A stretch of 64,000 bases of DNA from CAVYGN01 sp963796325. Its GTDB lineage: Bacteria > Spirochaetota > Brevinematia > Brevinematales > JAOACQ01. Position numbers and translations under genes: made by a program. This document shows positions 26,219 to 35,309 of this stretch, piece after piece. The notes under the pieces are model-generated. The model was given only the letters and a program-made list of their open reading frames with translations. It was not told the DNA's origin and made no database searches. The stretch is from assembly GCA_963796325.1 (NCBI GenBank), contig CAWCLF010000001.1, positions 1 to 64,000 of the forward strand, read 5' to 3'. Positions within the stretch are counted from its first letter, which is position 1; each line of letters opens with the position of its first letter.

Positions 26219-28387
26219 TTATTTCTGGAAAATCTTTTTGATCTTCTTTCTTCTCTCAATATCAAGCTTTAACAGAACAAGACCAAGCGCAATGACAAGA
26301 AGCGGGGCTATGATAAGATTGGAAATCCTCATCAAATCCCTGACAAGATCCGTGGTTTTCTTCAAAGGATTGTAAGTAAGCCCTTTATTCCTGATCTGTA
26401 TCAGTTCTTTATCCCCTACAAGCCAGTCTACCGCATTTTTTATAAAGATATCGTTCGGACTGATCCCTTCTTCATCAAGTATAGTGTTTTTCAGGAGATC
26501 CGAATCAGAAAATACAAGTATCCTCCCGTTCTCAGCCGAAGGCTTGAAATCTTTTTGCCCGGAACTTGAAACCATTACCTGCTGAGTCTTTTTGATTTTA
26601 TTGGTCTCTAAAGACACGGGCGCCGCCGGTATGGGCTTGCCGTCAAAGTAGCTTTTCAAATGACCTTCAATAACCGCCGCAACGGTATATTGCGAAAATT
26701 TTGTGTCAATTTCAGGAACGAGGAACCGGAAATCGAGAGAGGTTCCCTCGCCCTTTTCCCAGGATTCTTTAGAGGTCTTTATCAGGGGGATATACGTAAG
26801 TTTATCTTTTTTTATTATATCTTCTATCGGTTCGAGACTTGAAGCCTTCACAAGGATCATCCCCTTGATCCTTTTTGTTATAATATGTTTCTGCGATATA
26901 TTTTCCTGTTCGATGATAGGCGCGTATTCAACCGAAGCCTGTGAGCCGTTGTCCATCGAGGCCTTGTAATATGAACCATGGTCCAGAATAAGGTTATTGT
27001 TTATCCTGATCCCGTAACCGGCAATGAGGTCATTCAATCCGGATTTCGAACTGTAGCCCCTGGGGAGTTCGCCCTGCATCTGGGGGTCTACCGGGGGAAA
27101 GAAAAGTCCGGTATTAAAAAAAGCCACCGCTCTTCCGGACATAATGAATTGATCTATCTGGTAGAGTTCATAAGGCGTCATTTCCGTTACAGGCTGAACT
27201 ACAATCAAAGCCGAAATGCCGTCAGGTATTTTTGAGTCTTTAGGCGACACCGGTACAAACTCATAATCCCTGTTGATATAATCCGCTAATCTCGATGCGG
27301 CTTCCCCGCTTTCACGCCCCCCCATTTTGCCGTAGTCCCATGGCTCCGGTTCCAGGTCGCCCATCACATATCCGACCTTCGGATCTACCCTGATCAGGGC
27401 ATCCACTGCTCCCTGCATCTGTTCTTCAAGGTCTCCAAGGTTTTTAATAAAGGGATTCCCCATAATGTCTTCGGATAATATGCTCAGGGGCATCGAACTG
27501 CCGTTATACTCGACTACGATCCCGACATAACCCGACCCTGCATGATAGGAACGGCCCTGGTCATCGGTGAAAGATTTCCATGATATCGGATGAAAGTTGT
27601 TCTTTTCGGCAATAGCCCCGGCCTCTTTGTCTTTTACAGGGTCCAGATAGTGAAATTCAAGTTTCCCCATCATTTTAGAATTCAAGGAATTGAACCTTTC
27701 GGTAACATTTCCTACCAGATCCTCGCCTCCGGTAAGATTTTTATCTTTCGATTCCACATATAATTCTGTATATCCGTTGCTGGTTGCAGTCATCAGAGGG
27801 GGAATATCGGAAGACGCTATCAGGCTTATTTTTATTTTCGATTTCAATGAATTGAGCCAATCGATCTTATTAATCATTTTCCTGATGATCGATGTAATAT
27901 TATATTCAAGGCCTTCGGTGTATTTTATCTGGCCTATCCTGTCAACCATGTCTACATGAAGGAAAACCATCCCGATATATGCCTTTTTCATCTGCAGCTG
28001 GTCTTTTTCAATTACCCTTATTTCCACAGGATAAATACCGTATTCCATCGGTTCATCGGGATTTTTAGTCATATCCACGAATTCATAGCGGAAATTATTA
28101 TGAGTGCTGCTCTGCTTATATTCAACCAGAATGTCTTTTAGATACCGTTCTATTCCGTTATAAGGAGCCGGCAGACCGGGAGTAAAAAATACTTTTACCG
28201 TCATCGGCCCGGTTAATTTTTTTATAATATTTTTGCTTGCCGGAGTTATTGAAAACACCTTATCGTTGGTAAGATCAAGTTTAAACGACATCCCCGATAT
28301 GACAATATTCAATACGATAACAATCACTGCAACAATAATGTATGTCGTGAGGCTATCTATACTTTTTTTCTGTATTTCCGGATTCAT
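26219..28387 (-). CDS. gldG: GldG-like ABC transporter auxiliary protein
   Basis: A 722-residue membrane protein. It has a TM segment near the N-terminus (TTYIIVAVIVIVLNIVISGM), a large extracytoplasmic region with the GldG hallmarks (SKNIIKKLTGPMTVKVFFT, DALIRVDPKVGYVMGD) and a C-terminal TM segment (LIIAPLLVIALGLVLLKL). It is the third component of the GldA/GldF/GldG transporter, known from Bacteroidetes gliding but widespread in spirochaetes without gliding. Substrate unknown. AAGGAG lies just ahead of the ATG. Confidence 0.82.
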   Translation of the reverse strand: MNPEIQKKSIDSLTTYIIVAVIVIVLNIVISGMSFKLDLTNDKVFSITPASKNIIKKLTGPMTVKVFFTPGLPAPYNGIERYLKDILVEYKQSSTHNNFRYEFVDMTKNPDEPMEYGIYPVEIRVIEKDQLQMKKAYIGMVFLHVDMVDRIGQIKYTEGLEYNITSIIRKMINKIDWLNSLKSKIKISLIASSDIPPLMTATSNGYTELYVESKDKNLTGGEDLVGNVTERFNSLNSKMMGKLEFHYLDPVKDKEAGAIAEKNNFHPISWKSFTDDQGRSYHAGSGYVGIVVEYNGSSMPLSILSEDIMGNPFIKNLGDLEEQMQGAVDALIRVDPKVGYVMGDLEPEPWDYGKMGGRESGEAASRLADYINRDYEFVPVSPKDSKIPDGISALIVVQPVTEMTPYELYQIDQFIMSGRAVAFFNTGLFFPPVDPQMQGELPRGYSSKSGLNDLIAGYGIRINNNLILDHGSYYKASMDNGSQASVEYAPIIEQENISQKHIITKRIKGMILVKASSLEPIEDIIKKDKLTYIPLIKTSKESWEKGEGTSLDFRFLVPEIDTKFSQYTVAAVIEGHLKSYFDGKPIPAAPVSLETNKIKKTQQVMVSSSGQKDFKPSAENGRILVFSDSDLLKNTILDEEGISPNDIFIKNAVDWLVGDKELIQIRNKGLTYNPLKKTTDLVRDLMRISNLIIAPLLVIALGLVLLKLDIERRKKIKKIFQK

Positions 28388-28405
28388 TTTTATCTCCTTA
28401 AAATG

Positions 28406-29128
28406 CTACTTTCTCCGTTCAAGTACGAGTTTCGTGGAATAGAGCGCTATGACAATGATTGAAAGAAAATAGATAATATCCCGCATATCTATCACGCCTT
28501 TTGCAATATTCTCAAATCTGGCCGCGGCAGAAAAGTTGTCGATAATTTGAGCAAATACGGGCGGCAGATATCTATTCATAAAAATGATAAATGTAAGAGG
28601 TACGCAAATGGCGATTGAAACAATAAGCGATACAATCTGATTTTTAGAGAGAGAACTCGAGAACAGCCCTATAGAGGTAAATGCTCCGATCAAAAATATG
28701 GAACCTATATATCCTCCCAGGACAGGCCCCAGGTCAAGATCGCCCAGGAACGATATGCTGACAGGATAAATGAATGTCGGGACAAGCGCTATAAGCATAA
28801 AAGCGCAGGCGGCCAGAAATTTGCCCAGGATGATATCGATCAGGGAAACGGATGTCGTACTTATCATTTCATATGAACCTACACTGAATTCCTCCGAAAA
28901 CAGGCCCATTGTTATTGCCGGCACTATAAACGCATAAAAATAAGGAAGAATTTCAAAGAAAACCCTCATTTCCGTCTGATTAAACAGGAAAAACTGTGAA
29001 AAGAACACCCAGCCCGAAAGGATCAAAAATACGCATATAAATATATATGCTATCGGGGAAAAGAAAAAGAATCTCAGTTCCTTTTTGAAAATAATCCATA
29101 TTTTTTTATAAGAAAAGATATTTTCCAT
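28406..29128 (-). CDS. gldF: ABC-2 type permease, GldF-like
   Basis: A 240-residue protein with six membrane segments, beginning with a KKELRFFFFSPIAYIFICVFLIL start typical of ABC-2 permeases. It has FFEILPYFYAFIVPAITMGLFSEE (about 58-81), the element that links permease and ATPase in GldF-like proteins. It is placed 4 bp after the ATPase gene and 18 bp before gldG, so all are one operon. The export substrate is unknown. Confidence 0.82.
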   Translation of the reverse strand: MENIFSYKKIWIIFKKELRFFFFSPIAYIFICVFLILSGWVFFSQFFLFNQTEMRVFFEILPYFYAFIVPAITMGLFSEEFSVGSYEMISTTSVSLIDIILGKFLAACAFMLIALVPTFIYPVSISFLGDLDLGPVLGGYIGSIFLIGAFTSIGLFSSSLSKNQIVSLIVSIAICVPLTFIIFMNRYLPPVFAQIIDNFSAAARFENIAKGVIDMRDIIYFLSIIVIALYSTKLVLERRK

Positions 29129-29132
29129 TAAA

Positions 29133-30068
29133 TCAGTCCTCCTTTGTCAATTCCTGGAATATATTTTCCAGCGTCTGCCGCTCTCTTTTCATTTCAATAA
29201 GGATCCAGTCGCTTTCTTTGATCTTGCCGTATAATTTCTCGCGAAGATCCGAGCCCGGATCGGAATAAACAAGCACTTCCCTGATCCCCTTCTCTCCTTC
29301 GCCGATTTCAATCTTATTAACCCCGTTTACGGCAAGATGGCTTTCAATTGATTTTTTGGCTGCCTTTGTTTTGACTTTTATCGATATGATATCGGAATTG
29401 CCGGAATCCGCTATCAAAGCCGCCGTTTCTTTATCAGCCGCTATATTGCCCTTGTTGATTATTATCACCCTGCTGCATGACGCTTCAACCTCAGTTAAAA
29501 TATGGGTCGAAAGAATTACAGTCTTTTGCCTGCCCAATTCCTTGATCAATTCTCTTATTTCCACTATCTGGTTCGGATCAAGACCGCTTGTAGGCTCGTC
29601 CAGGATAAGAATTTCCGGATCATGGATTATGGCATGGGCCAGCCCGACTCTCTGCTTGAAACCCTTGGACAATTCCGATATTTTTTTATCGATAACTGTC
29701 AAGAGTCCGCATTTGCCGGTGACATACTTTATTCTTTCGTCTATCCTGTTTTCAGGGACTTCCTGAATGCCTGCTATGAACCTGAGGTAATCATAAACCA
29801 CCATATCGAAATAAAGGGGAGCCGATTCGGGAAGGTAACCGATTATTTTTTTTATTTCGCTGATCCTGTCCGATATGTTCATACCGTTGATATCGACATC
29901 GCCGTCAGTGGGAATCAGGTAGCCGGTAAGCATGCGCAATGTTGTTGTTTTCCCGGCGCCGTTGGGGCCAAGAAGCCCTACTATCTCGCCCTTTTTAATA
30001 TCGAAATCGATCCCGTCGACCGCCCTGACATCGCCATAATATTTTTTTAATCCGCGAACACTGATCAT
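29133..30068 (-). CDS. gldA: ABC transporter ATP-binding protein, GldA-like
   Basis: An ATPase of 311 residues with Walker A GPNGAGKTTTLRML (about 34-47), a LSKGFKQRVGLA signature in place of the usual LSGGQ (about 132-143), Walker B ILILDEPTSGLD (about 150-161) and the H-loop STHI. It has a C-terminal extension of about 90 residues, as in GldA/NatA-type ATPases. It is the first gene of the gldA-gldF-gldG-DUF4340 operon. Promoter not clearly recognised in the AT-rich 130-bp leader. Confidence 0.9.
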   Translation of the reverse strand: MISVRGLKKYYGDVRAVDGIDFDIKKGEIVGLLGPNGAGKTTTLRMLTGYLIPTDGDVDINGMNISDRISEIKKIIGYLPESAPLYFDMVVYDYLRFIAGIQEVPENRIDERIKYVTGKCGLLTVIDKKISELSKGFKQRVGLAHAIIHDPEILILDEPTSGLDPNQIVEIRELIKELGRQKTVILSTHILTEVEASCSRVIIINKGNIAADKETAALIADSGNSDIISIKVKTKAAKKSIESHLAVNGVNKIEIGEGEKGIREVLVYSDPGSDLREKLYGKIKESDWILIEMKRERQTLENIFQELTKED

Positions 30069-30198
30069 ACCGACTCCTTCCGCTTTTGCGCCGTCATTTG
30101 ATATACGGCATTATGATAAAACACGAATGAATATTCTAAATATTACAATGAAAAAAATCAAATTCTTTTAAAGGGGAAATAAAACTTCCGGGGCCGGT

Positions 30199-31005
30199 TT
30201 ACTTTAAGGAAGTATAAATGAAAGTAAAATCGATTTTAATATATTTATTCTTCCGTATCGATTCGGGCAGGGGCCCGAAATTCTTCGAGTAGGATACCGC
30301 ATTAAGGCAGGCTTCATCAAGGCTGGTATATCCGTAGGATTTTATCACTGCGGGATTCAGGACATTCCCCTGCTCATCTATCCAGAAAGTCACAACAACA
30401 TCTCCGCTTTTAATAATTCCGTTGAAATACTGGAATATCGGGAAAAATTGCTGCCAGTTTTCACCTATTTTTTTCTCCATATTAAGAAAATAAGCAGCGT
30501 AAGGTTCCGGAATCGTTGCAAGGGAGATATCACCCGCATTATTCATTGTGACATCCGCCGGCATATACGGGTTGAAAAGGGACGTATGATAATCGCCCGA
30601 GTCCATCGACTGGATTTTTTGCCCTTTTAAAATATCTACAGAAATAGAATCTTTGCCGGTTTCATCATTTTTATCCCTGGCCGGCCCGCTTGTCCTGCTT
30701 GTCTTGCTGTTCTCCGGGCGATTATTATTCGGATTGAGATAGTTGTAATTTTCTTCAACGCCCTGTTTCCCGGCATTTTGATTCGGTTTGTCCGATACCA
30801 TGCCTTTTAAAGGAGTGACGGTCGATTCGGTCTCGGTATCCACAATTGTCGGTTCCGACTCCCTTTCTTCAGCAAGGTTTCTTAAAGGATAAAGCATGGA
30901 TTCAAGGAAATTCCTGTCGAAAGCTATTCCGATTATTAAAATCAAATATAAATGTATGACCAGCGATAAGTAAAAAAATCCCGCACCCTTTTTTATTTTT
31001 TCCAT
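30199..31005 (-). CDS. TonB-like protein
   Basis: A 268-residue protein with an N-terminal signal-anchor (FFYLSLVIHLYLILIIGIAF), a low-complexity middle rich in Asn/Thr/Ser, and a C-terminal domain of TonB type (DVVVTFWIDEQGNVLNPAVI near 200, LDEACLNAVSYSKNFGPLPE, end IKIDFTFIY). It would carry energy from an inner-membrane motor to an outer-membrane receptor, but no ExbB/ExbD or TonB-dependent receptor is in the window. Alone between divergent-looking neighbours on the same strand, 130 bp before the ABC operon. Confidence 0.75.
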   Translation of the reverse strand: MEKIKKGAGFFYLSLVIHLYLILIIGIAFDRNFLESMLYPLRNLAEERESEPTIVDTETESTVTPLKGMVSDKPNQNAGKQGVEENYNYLNPNNNRPENSKTSRTSGPARDKNDETGKDSISVDILKGQKIQSMDSGDYHTSLFNPYMPADVTMNNAGDISLATIPEPYAAYFLNMEKKIGENWQQFFPIFQYFNGIIKSGDVVVTFWIDEQGNVLNPAVIKSYGYTSLDEACLNAVSYSKNFGPLPESIRKNKYIKIDFTFIYTSLK

Positions 31006-31039
31006 AAATTACCAAAATCCGCTATTAATGTCCCATATT

Positions 31040-31915
31040 TCACTTCCATGCAGCCAAAACCATGGAACTTGTCAGATGAAACCTTCCTATGGCAATCATG
31101 CTCAGAAAATGATACATTATTATCTTAATCCATCTGAAATAATCTATCCAATTTTTATATCCTGCAGCCGATTTTAAAAGTTTCGGCAATAAGCCGAATT
31201 CCCCGCCGCCGTAAAATTTAATTTCCCTGAATCCTGTCTCTTTGAGCAGCATCGACAGATTGTACCTTGAAAAATACGAAAAATGTCCCGGAAGATAATA
31301 ATGATAACGGGAGCCGTATAATCTGGCCTGAAGGCCTTCCATGTCGGCTGTCTGCAATACTATAACACCGCCTTTTTTCATTGAATCGTAGATATTTTTC
31401 AGCGCTTTGCGTACATTTACAACATGTTCGATGACTTCAATGAGACTTACTATTGAAAAAAGATCCCCGGGCAGTTTTATATCCTCTATATTGCCTATCG
31501 AAACAGATCCCTCCCCGAACCTCTTTTTTGCATAATCGCCTGCATAATCCGATATATCGATTCCGGAAACCAGGTATCCGTTCTCCGCGGCTACATTCAT
31601 AAGCCCTCCGAAGGAACATCCGACATCCAAAAAAGAGCCGTTTTGAAACCCCGTCTTATCCCACTTTTTCCATTTTAAAAAGCGTTTTCTCCATACTGAC
31701 CGGCAGGCTTCTTCATCATTCCTCTCATCCATATATGAATATGAGCTGCACCCCTTGTAATATCCGATACCGTAATATGAAGATGCATCTTTTTTATCAT
31801 CTTCCCGGAATATAAATCCGCATTTTAAACATTTCAGAATCGTCAGATCCTCGTCGTTCCGGCATACTTTATACTTTTTGCCGATTCTTTCATAACCGCA
31901 AAGTCTGCATGGCAT
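31040..31915 (-). CDS. class I SAM-dependent methyltransferase with zinc-ribbon N-terminus
   Basis: A 291-residue protein. The N-terminus has two CxxC pairs (CRLC at 3-6; CLKC near 33-36) suggesting a zinc ribbon. The methyltransferase core follows (FLDVGCSFGGLMNVA near 95-109, SIVSLIEVIEHV near 160). The C-terminal 60 residues are hydrophobic and amphipathic (WIDYFRWIKIIMYHFLSMIAIGRF). Proteins with this layout often modify sugars or surface polymers; the actual substrate is unknown. It ends 34 bp before the TonB-like gene. Confidence 0.75.
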   Translation of the reverse strand: MPCRLCGYERIGKKYKVCRNDEDLTILKCLKCGFIFREDDKKDASSYYGIGYYKGCSSYSYMDERNDEEACRSVWRKRFLKWKKWDKTGFQNGSFLDVGCSFGGLMNVAAENGYLVSGIDISDYAGDYAKKRFGEGSVSIGNIEDIKLPGDLFSIVSLIEVIEHVVNVRKALKNIYDSMKKGGVIVLQTADMEGLQARLYGSRYHYYLPGHFSYFSRYNLSMLLKETGFREIKFYGGGEFGLLPKLLKSAAGYKNWIDYFRWIKIIMYHFLSMIAIGRFHLTSSMVLAAWK

Positions 31916-31948
31916 CAGTATTTACATCCTCTTTAAAATTGTGCGAAA

Positions 31949-32686
31949 CTACGTGCGTTTTTGTGCATAACCTGTCCGGCTTTCTGCAAATCTGCACATA
32001 AAAGAAATAAAACACCCTTCGCAGGCAGGGTTTTTCCTGCAGAAATTTTTGCCGAACATTACCAGGCCTGCGTGATATTCCTGGTATTTGATCCGGTCGG
32101 GCTTAAAGGCATACTCTATATAGGCCTGGAGATCATCGTATCCTGCATCGGCATATTTTATACCCAATCTTTTAAATATCCGCCTTGTGTACCCGTCGAT
32201 TACAAATACCGGATAATAATATCCGTACAGCAGGATGGAATCCGCTGTTTCCCGGCCTATTCCCCAGACAGACAGGAGCATTTTCCTGGCATCGGCGGAA
32301 TCCGATTCCCTTAATCGTAAAACATCCCCTGAAAGACTTTCATACAAAAAAAGGGATAAAGCCTTGATCTTTTTCGTTTTTTGATTGTAATAACCCGATC
32401 CTTTGATTATCTGCGACAGACCGCTTTCATCTATGTCCCTGAGTACATCAAGATCCAGAATTCCTCTTTCTTTCATTGCGTTTAAGGACTTTTCGGCATT
32501 AAGCCAAGACGTATTCTGCGTCAATATGGCTCCGATCATTATTTCCAGTATTTCACCGGCAGTTCTTTCCCTTGTTCTATATTCCTCAAGATAATGTGAT
32601 TCGCCTTTTTCGACAATCGGCCACCAGTTTTGATAACCGTATTTTTCGAAAAGAATATTATATATTTTATAAATCTTTTTATCCAT
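31949..32686 (-). CDS. endonuclease III-family DNA glycosylase
   Basis: A 245-residue HhH-GPD base-excision repair enzyme. It contains ILTQNTSWLNAEKSL (about 54-68, catalytic helix region), the HhH/GPD segment LLSVWGIGRETADSILLYG (about 132-150) and an iron-sulfur loop CRKNPACEGCFISFMC (C-x5-C-x2-C-x5-C, near 213-228) like the archaeal MJ1434 subfamily rather than Nth (C-x6-C). The start codon abuts the 17-bp target duplication of the IS upstream, which contains its GGAG ribosome-binding site, so the gene is now cut off from its original promoter. Confidence 0.88.
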   Translation of the reverse strand: MDKKIYKIYNILFEKYGYQNWWPIVEKGESHYLEEYRTRERTAGEILEIMIGAILTQNTSWLNAEKSLNAMKERGILDLDVLRDIDESGLSQIIKGSGYYNQKTKKIKALSLFLYESLSGDVLRLRESDSADARKMLLSVWGIGRETADSILLYGYYYPVFVIDGYTRRIFKRLGIKYADAGYDDLQAYIEYAFKPDRIKYQEYHAGLVMFGKNFCRKNPACEGCFISFMCRFAESRTGYAQKRT

Positions 32687-32703
32687 TTATACTCCGTAAC
32701 TCT
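32687..32703. repeat. 17-bp target-site duplication, left copy
   Basis: TTATACTCCGTAACTCT, repeated exactly at 34015-34031. It lies directly against the start codon of the endonuclease III-like gene and holds the GGAG of its ribosome-binding site on the minus strand. Confidence 0.9.
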
Positions 32704-34014
32704 GTCCCCGCAAAACTAAAATGTCACTATTAACAGCAAAGTTAAAATGTCACATCATGCTGCTATTCGATTGCCTTTAGAATCTATTTCATAGAATTTT
32801 AATTCACAATCCTTATAGAAAATATGAATACTTCCATCAAGCCATGTTTGTAATTGGACCTTCTTTTTGGGACTCACATACTTAGAGCATTCTCTTGCAA
32901 GTTGATAATAATGATTATAACTTCTGACAACAAAACTATTATCTACTATGCGGAAGACTTCAAAACATATCAGCTTTCTCAAATCCTGATTAGGAAGCAG
33001 TTTTACATGCATGTCTTCATCTTTTGCAGCTGGCTTTGAGAACTTGGAATTATGTTTGTTCAGATAACTTTCCAATAAAAACTTATTGGCCATATCAATA
33101 TTCTTGATCCCCTTTAATCTTAATTCCTTAACTAATCTATCTTGCTGTACTCCATGCTTTCTTTCGACCCTTCCTTTAGCCTGGGCCGAATTTGCATAAT
33201 TCATCTTAATTCCTAGTTTGTTACATACTCTGCCAAATTCTGTCATCGGTTCAATTCCTTCGAGTTGCTCGGCAAGGCTTGGCTCCCTTTCGGTGTAAAA
33301 TACGCTTTTTTTATCTGAATATATGCATTCCGGAATTCCGTATTTCTCTATCCATAAATACAATACCTTTAAACTGATATATGTCGTTTCTCCTGTGTCA
33401 AACAAAGCAAGAGTAGTACTCGTAGCATCATCAACGAATTCCATAAGACAATCCTGACGGTCATCTTCAAACCAGGGATGAAAGCTGCCGTCAATTTGGA
33501 TCATCTCTCCAAAACACTCTTTCCTGGGTCTTTTACGTCTATGTTTTGCTCTTTCACGCCTCTTTAACCAGCTTCCTTCTTCAATGAGCCACAGGCGAAG
33601 AGTTTCATGATTTACATCGACCCCGAATTCTTCATAAAGCTTCTCAGTTGCCAATGTCGGCCCAAAATCGGGATATCTAGTTTTATATTTATCAAGTACA
33701 AAAATGCGAAGACTTTCATTTTTCCTGTTATTACTTTTCCTGCCTATCAGTCCATGATTTAAAGCTTCATCGCCTTTCGTTCTGTACTCTTTCATTATAC
33801 GGATCGCTTGCCTATAGCTAATCCCTATTTTTTCTCCAGCTTCGGCAAGTGTAATTGAACCGGCTATCACCAATTCAAGTATCTTCAATCTCTTCTGGCC
33901 TGTTTTTGTCATCCGGATCATATCCTCCATTTGCAACCCCTTTTTTGGATTGCATTATTTAACGGATGACATTTCTACTTTGTTATCATGTGACATTTTA
34001 ATTTTGTTTCGACA
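32704..34014 (-). mobile_element. intact IS1202-like insertion sequence
   Basis: A 1.3-kb element with imperfect inverted repeats: left 32704-32727 and right 33990-34013 (19 of 24 positions match), both ending inward with AAAATGTCAC. The ATGTCAC-type motif recurs internally at each end (about 25 bp further in), suggesting repeated transposase sites. It is flanked by an exact 17-bp direct repeat (one extra base on the right side). Long target duplications are known for IS1202 elements. One transposase gene fills it. The decayed relative at 49495-50667 has the same design. Confidence 0.88.
32755..33936 (-). CDS. IS1202-like (ISNCY) DDE transposase
   Basis: A 393-residue transposase. The N-terminus is a helix-turn-helix (ITLAEAGEKIGISYRQAIRIM, about 30-50). 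The rve core has the acidic residues in QIDGSFHPWF (Asp near 149), the middle SDKKSVF (Asp near 208) and the RVERKHG (Glu near 258). A C-terminal domain ends with WLDGSIHIFYKD. All domains are present and the frame is open, so the element may still be active. It is about 60 percent alike by eye to the broken copy at 49581. The ATG of the listed start follows AAAAAAGGGG. Confidence 0.9.
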   Translation of the reverse strand: MQMEDMIRMTKTGQKRLKILELVIAGSITLAEAGEKIGISYRQAIRIMKEYRTKGDEALNHGLIGRKSNNRKNESLRIFVLDKYKTRYPDFGPTLATEKLYEEFGVDVNHETLRLWLIEEGSWLKRRERAKHRRKRPRKECFGEMIQIDGSFHPWFEDDRQDCLMEFVDDATSTTLALFDTGETTYISLKVLYLWIEKYGIPECIYSDKKSVFYTEREPSLAEQLEGIEPMTEFGRVCNKLGIKMNYANSAQAKGRVERKHGVQQDRLVKELRLKGIKNIDMANKFLLESYLNKHNSKFSKPAAKDEDMHVKLLPNQDLRKLICFEVFRIVDNSFVVRSYNHYYQLARECSKYVSPKKKVQLQTWLDGSIHIFYKDCELKFYEIDSKGNRIAA

Positions 34015-34031
34015 TTATACTCCGTAACTCT
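34015..34031. repeat. 17-bp target-site duplication, right copy
   Basis: Exact copy of 32687-32703. The sequence to its right (34032 on) was the original upstream region of the endonuclease III-like gene. Confidence 0.9.
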
Positions 34032-34058
34032 TGACATAACTCTCAGCCTGAATATAAT
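34031..34058 (+). promoter_or_regulatory. consensus promoter upstream of ricT
   Basis: TTGACA (34031-34036) and TATAAT (34053-34058), both perfect consensus, 16-bp spacer. It points to ricT and would give a leader of about 215 nt. The first T of the -35 box lies in the IS target duplication, so the insertion kept the promoter intact. The rest of 34060-34280 is AT-rich without a recognisable riboswitch. Confidence 0.65.
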
Positions 34059-34280
34059 TAATCGTAATTACTTAATTTGCCTGAATCTTTAGAATAAATT
34101 CCATTATATAAATAATATAATGTTTTTTATGATTTAAAACAATCTTCCCGGCAGGAATCTTCGTAATTACACAAGCGCTATTTATTGAGGAGTTTATAAA
34201 TTAATTATATAATAAACGATATGATAAGTTTTAATTAAATTTTAAGATGGACACCGTATAAAAATAAGGAGCAATTCAAT

Positions 34281-35309
34281 ATGTTATATAAAGCGGCGTA
34301 TATAAAGACTTTTTTTGATAATATGGTCCTGCCATATCTCGTTCCCGAGGGGCTGACGGTTATTCCCGATAATTATTACCTGGTAAATACAAAATTCGGT
34401 GAAGACATAGGTTATGCGGAGTCAAGCGTAATGGAAATACCGAGGGACCATTTCTTTGTAAAAAAACCCTCGCAGGATCATAACCAGGAAACGGATTTAA
34501 CCGATATAGAAATCGACGACACTTCTATCCTTGAAACAAAAGATGAGCATATTCCTGTTGAAATCGATACCAAGGAGATTGAAAATTTCAGGATTATCAA
34601 ACTTACTGCCGAGGATGAATTAAAAAACTGGCAGTCCTTCCGCGATGAGGAAAAAAAGGCTTATTTCCATGCTAAAAAAGAAATATTCGATCTGAAGCTC
34701 GATATGAAATTAATAAATGTTCATTTTTTATATCAGAAAAAGAAAATCATTTTTAATTTCACGGCAGATAACAGGATAGATTTCAGACAGCTTGTAAAGA
34801 GACTCGCCGGCATATTCAAGACCAGGATTGAAATGAGGCAGATCGGCGTAAGGGATGCCGCTAAAATCATCGGAAGTTACGGCGTATGCGGAATTATTAA
34901 TTGCTGTCTTCGTTCCAACTGCCACATTAATTCGATATACCTTAAAATGGCAAAAGATCAGGGTTTTGTTGTAAATTCCAGCAAATTAACCGGATCATGC
35001 GGCAGATTAATGTGCTGTCTTTCATATGAAGCTCAATTTTACAATGAAGAAAAAAAAGAATATCCCGTTTTAGGTTCCGTAGTCACCGACGGAAATAAAA
35101 ATTATACGGTTTCCTCGAACAATATTATTAAAAAAGAAGTTTATGTCTGCGATGAAAATCACCATCAAAAAAAGTACCCTCTTGAACACATTTCTTTCTT
35201 GAAAAAAGACAATGACGGAGTCTGCATTTATAAAACAAATATGGAAACAGCAGGAAAAATGAATCCGAACGACCAGGACAGCCAGGCAGGGAAGCAGGAT
35301 AGGATTTGA
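34281..35309 (+). CDS. ricT: PSP1-domain protein RicT
   Basis: A 342-residue protein with the conserved PSP1 C-terminal domain at about 140-260: KRLAGIFKTRIEMRQIGVRD, then the Cys-rich core CGIINCCLRS and GSCGRLMCCLSYE. Those cysteines bind an iron-sulfur cluster in the Bacillus Y-complex (YaaT with YlbF and YmcA), which steers RNase Y processing. The N-terminus is longer than usual and acidic (TDLTDIEIDDTSI). AAGGAG precedes the ATG. Its stop overlaps the ATG of the next gene (TGATG). No YlbF/YmcA partner is in the window, so the role here is uncertain. Confidence 0.85.
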   Translation: MLYKAAYIKTFFDNMVLPYLVPEGLTVIPDNYYLVNTKFGEDIGYAESSVMEIPRDHFFVKKPSQDHNQETDLTDIEIDDTSILETKDEHIPVEIDTKEIENFRIIKLTAEDELKNWQSFRDEEKKAYFHAKKEIFDLKLDMKLINVHFLYQKKKIIFNFTADNRIDFRQLVKRLAGIFKTRIEMRQIGVRDAAKIIGSYGVCGIINCCLRSNCHINSIYLKMAKDQGFVVNSSKLTGSCGRLMCCLSYEAQFYNEEKKEYPVLGSVVTDGNKNYTVSSNNIIKKEVYVCDENHHQKKYPLEHISFLKKDNDGVCIYKTNMETAGKMNPNDQDSQAGKQDRI

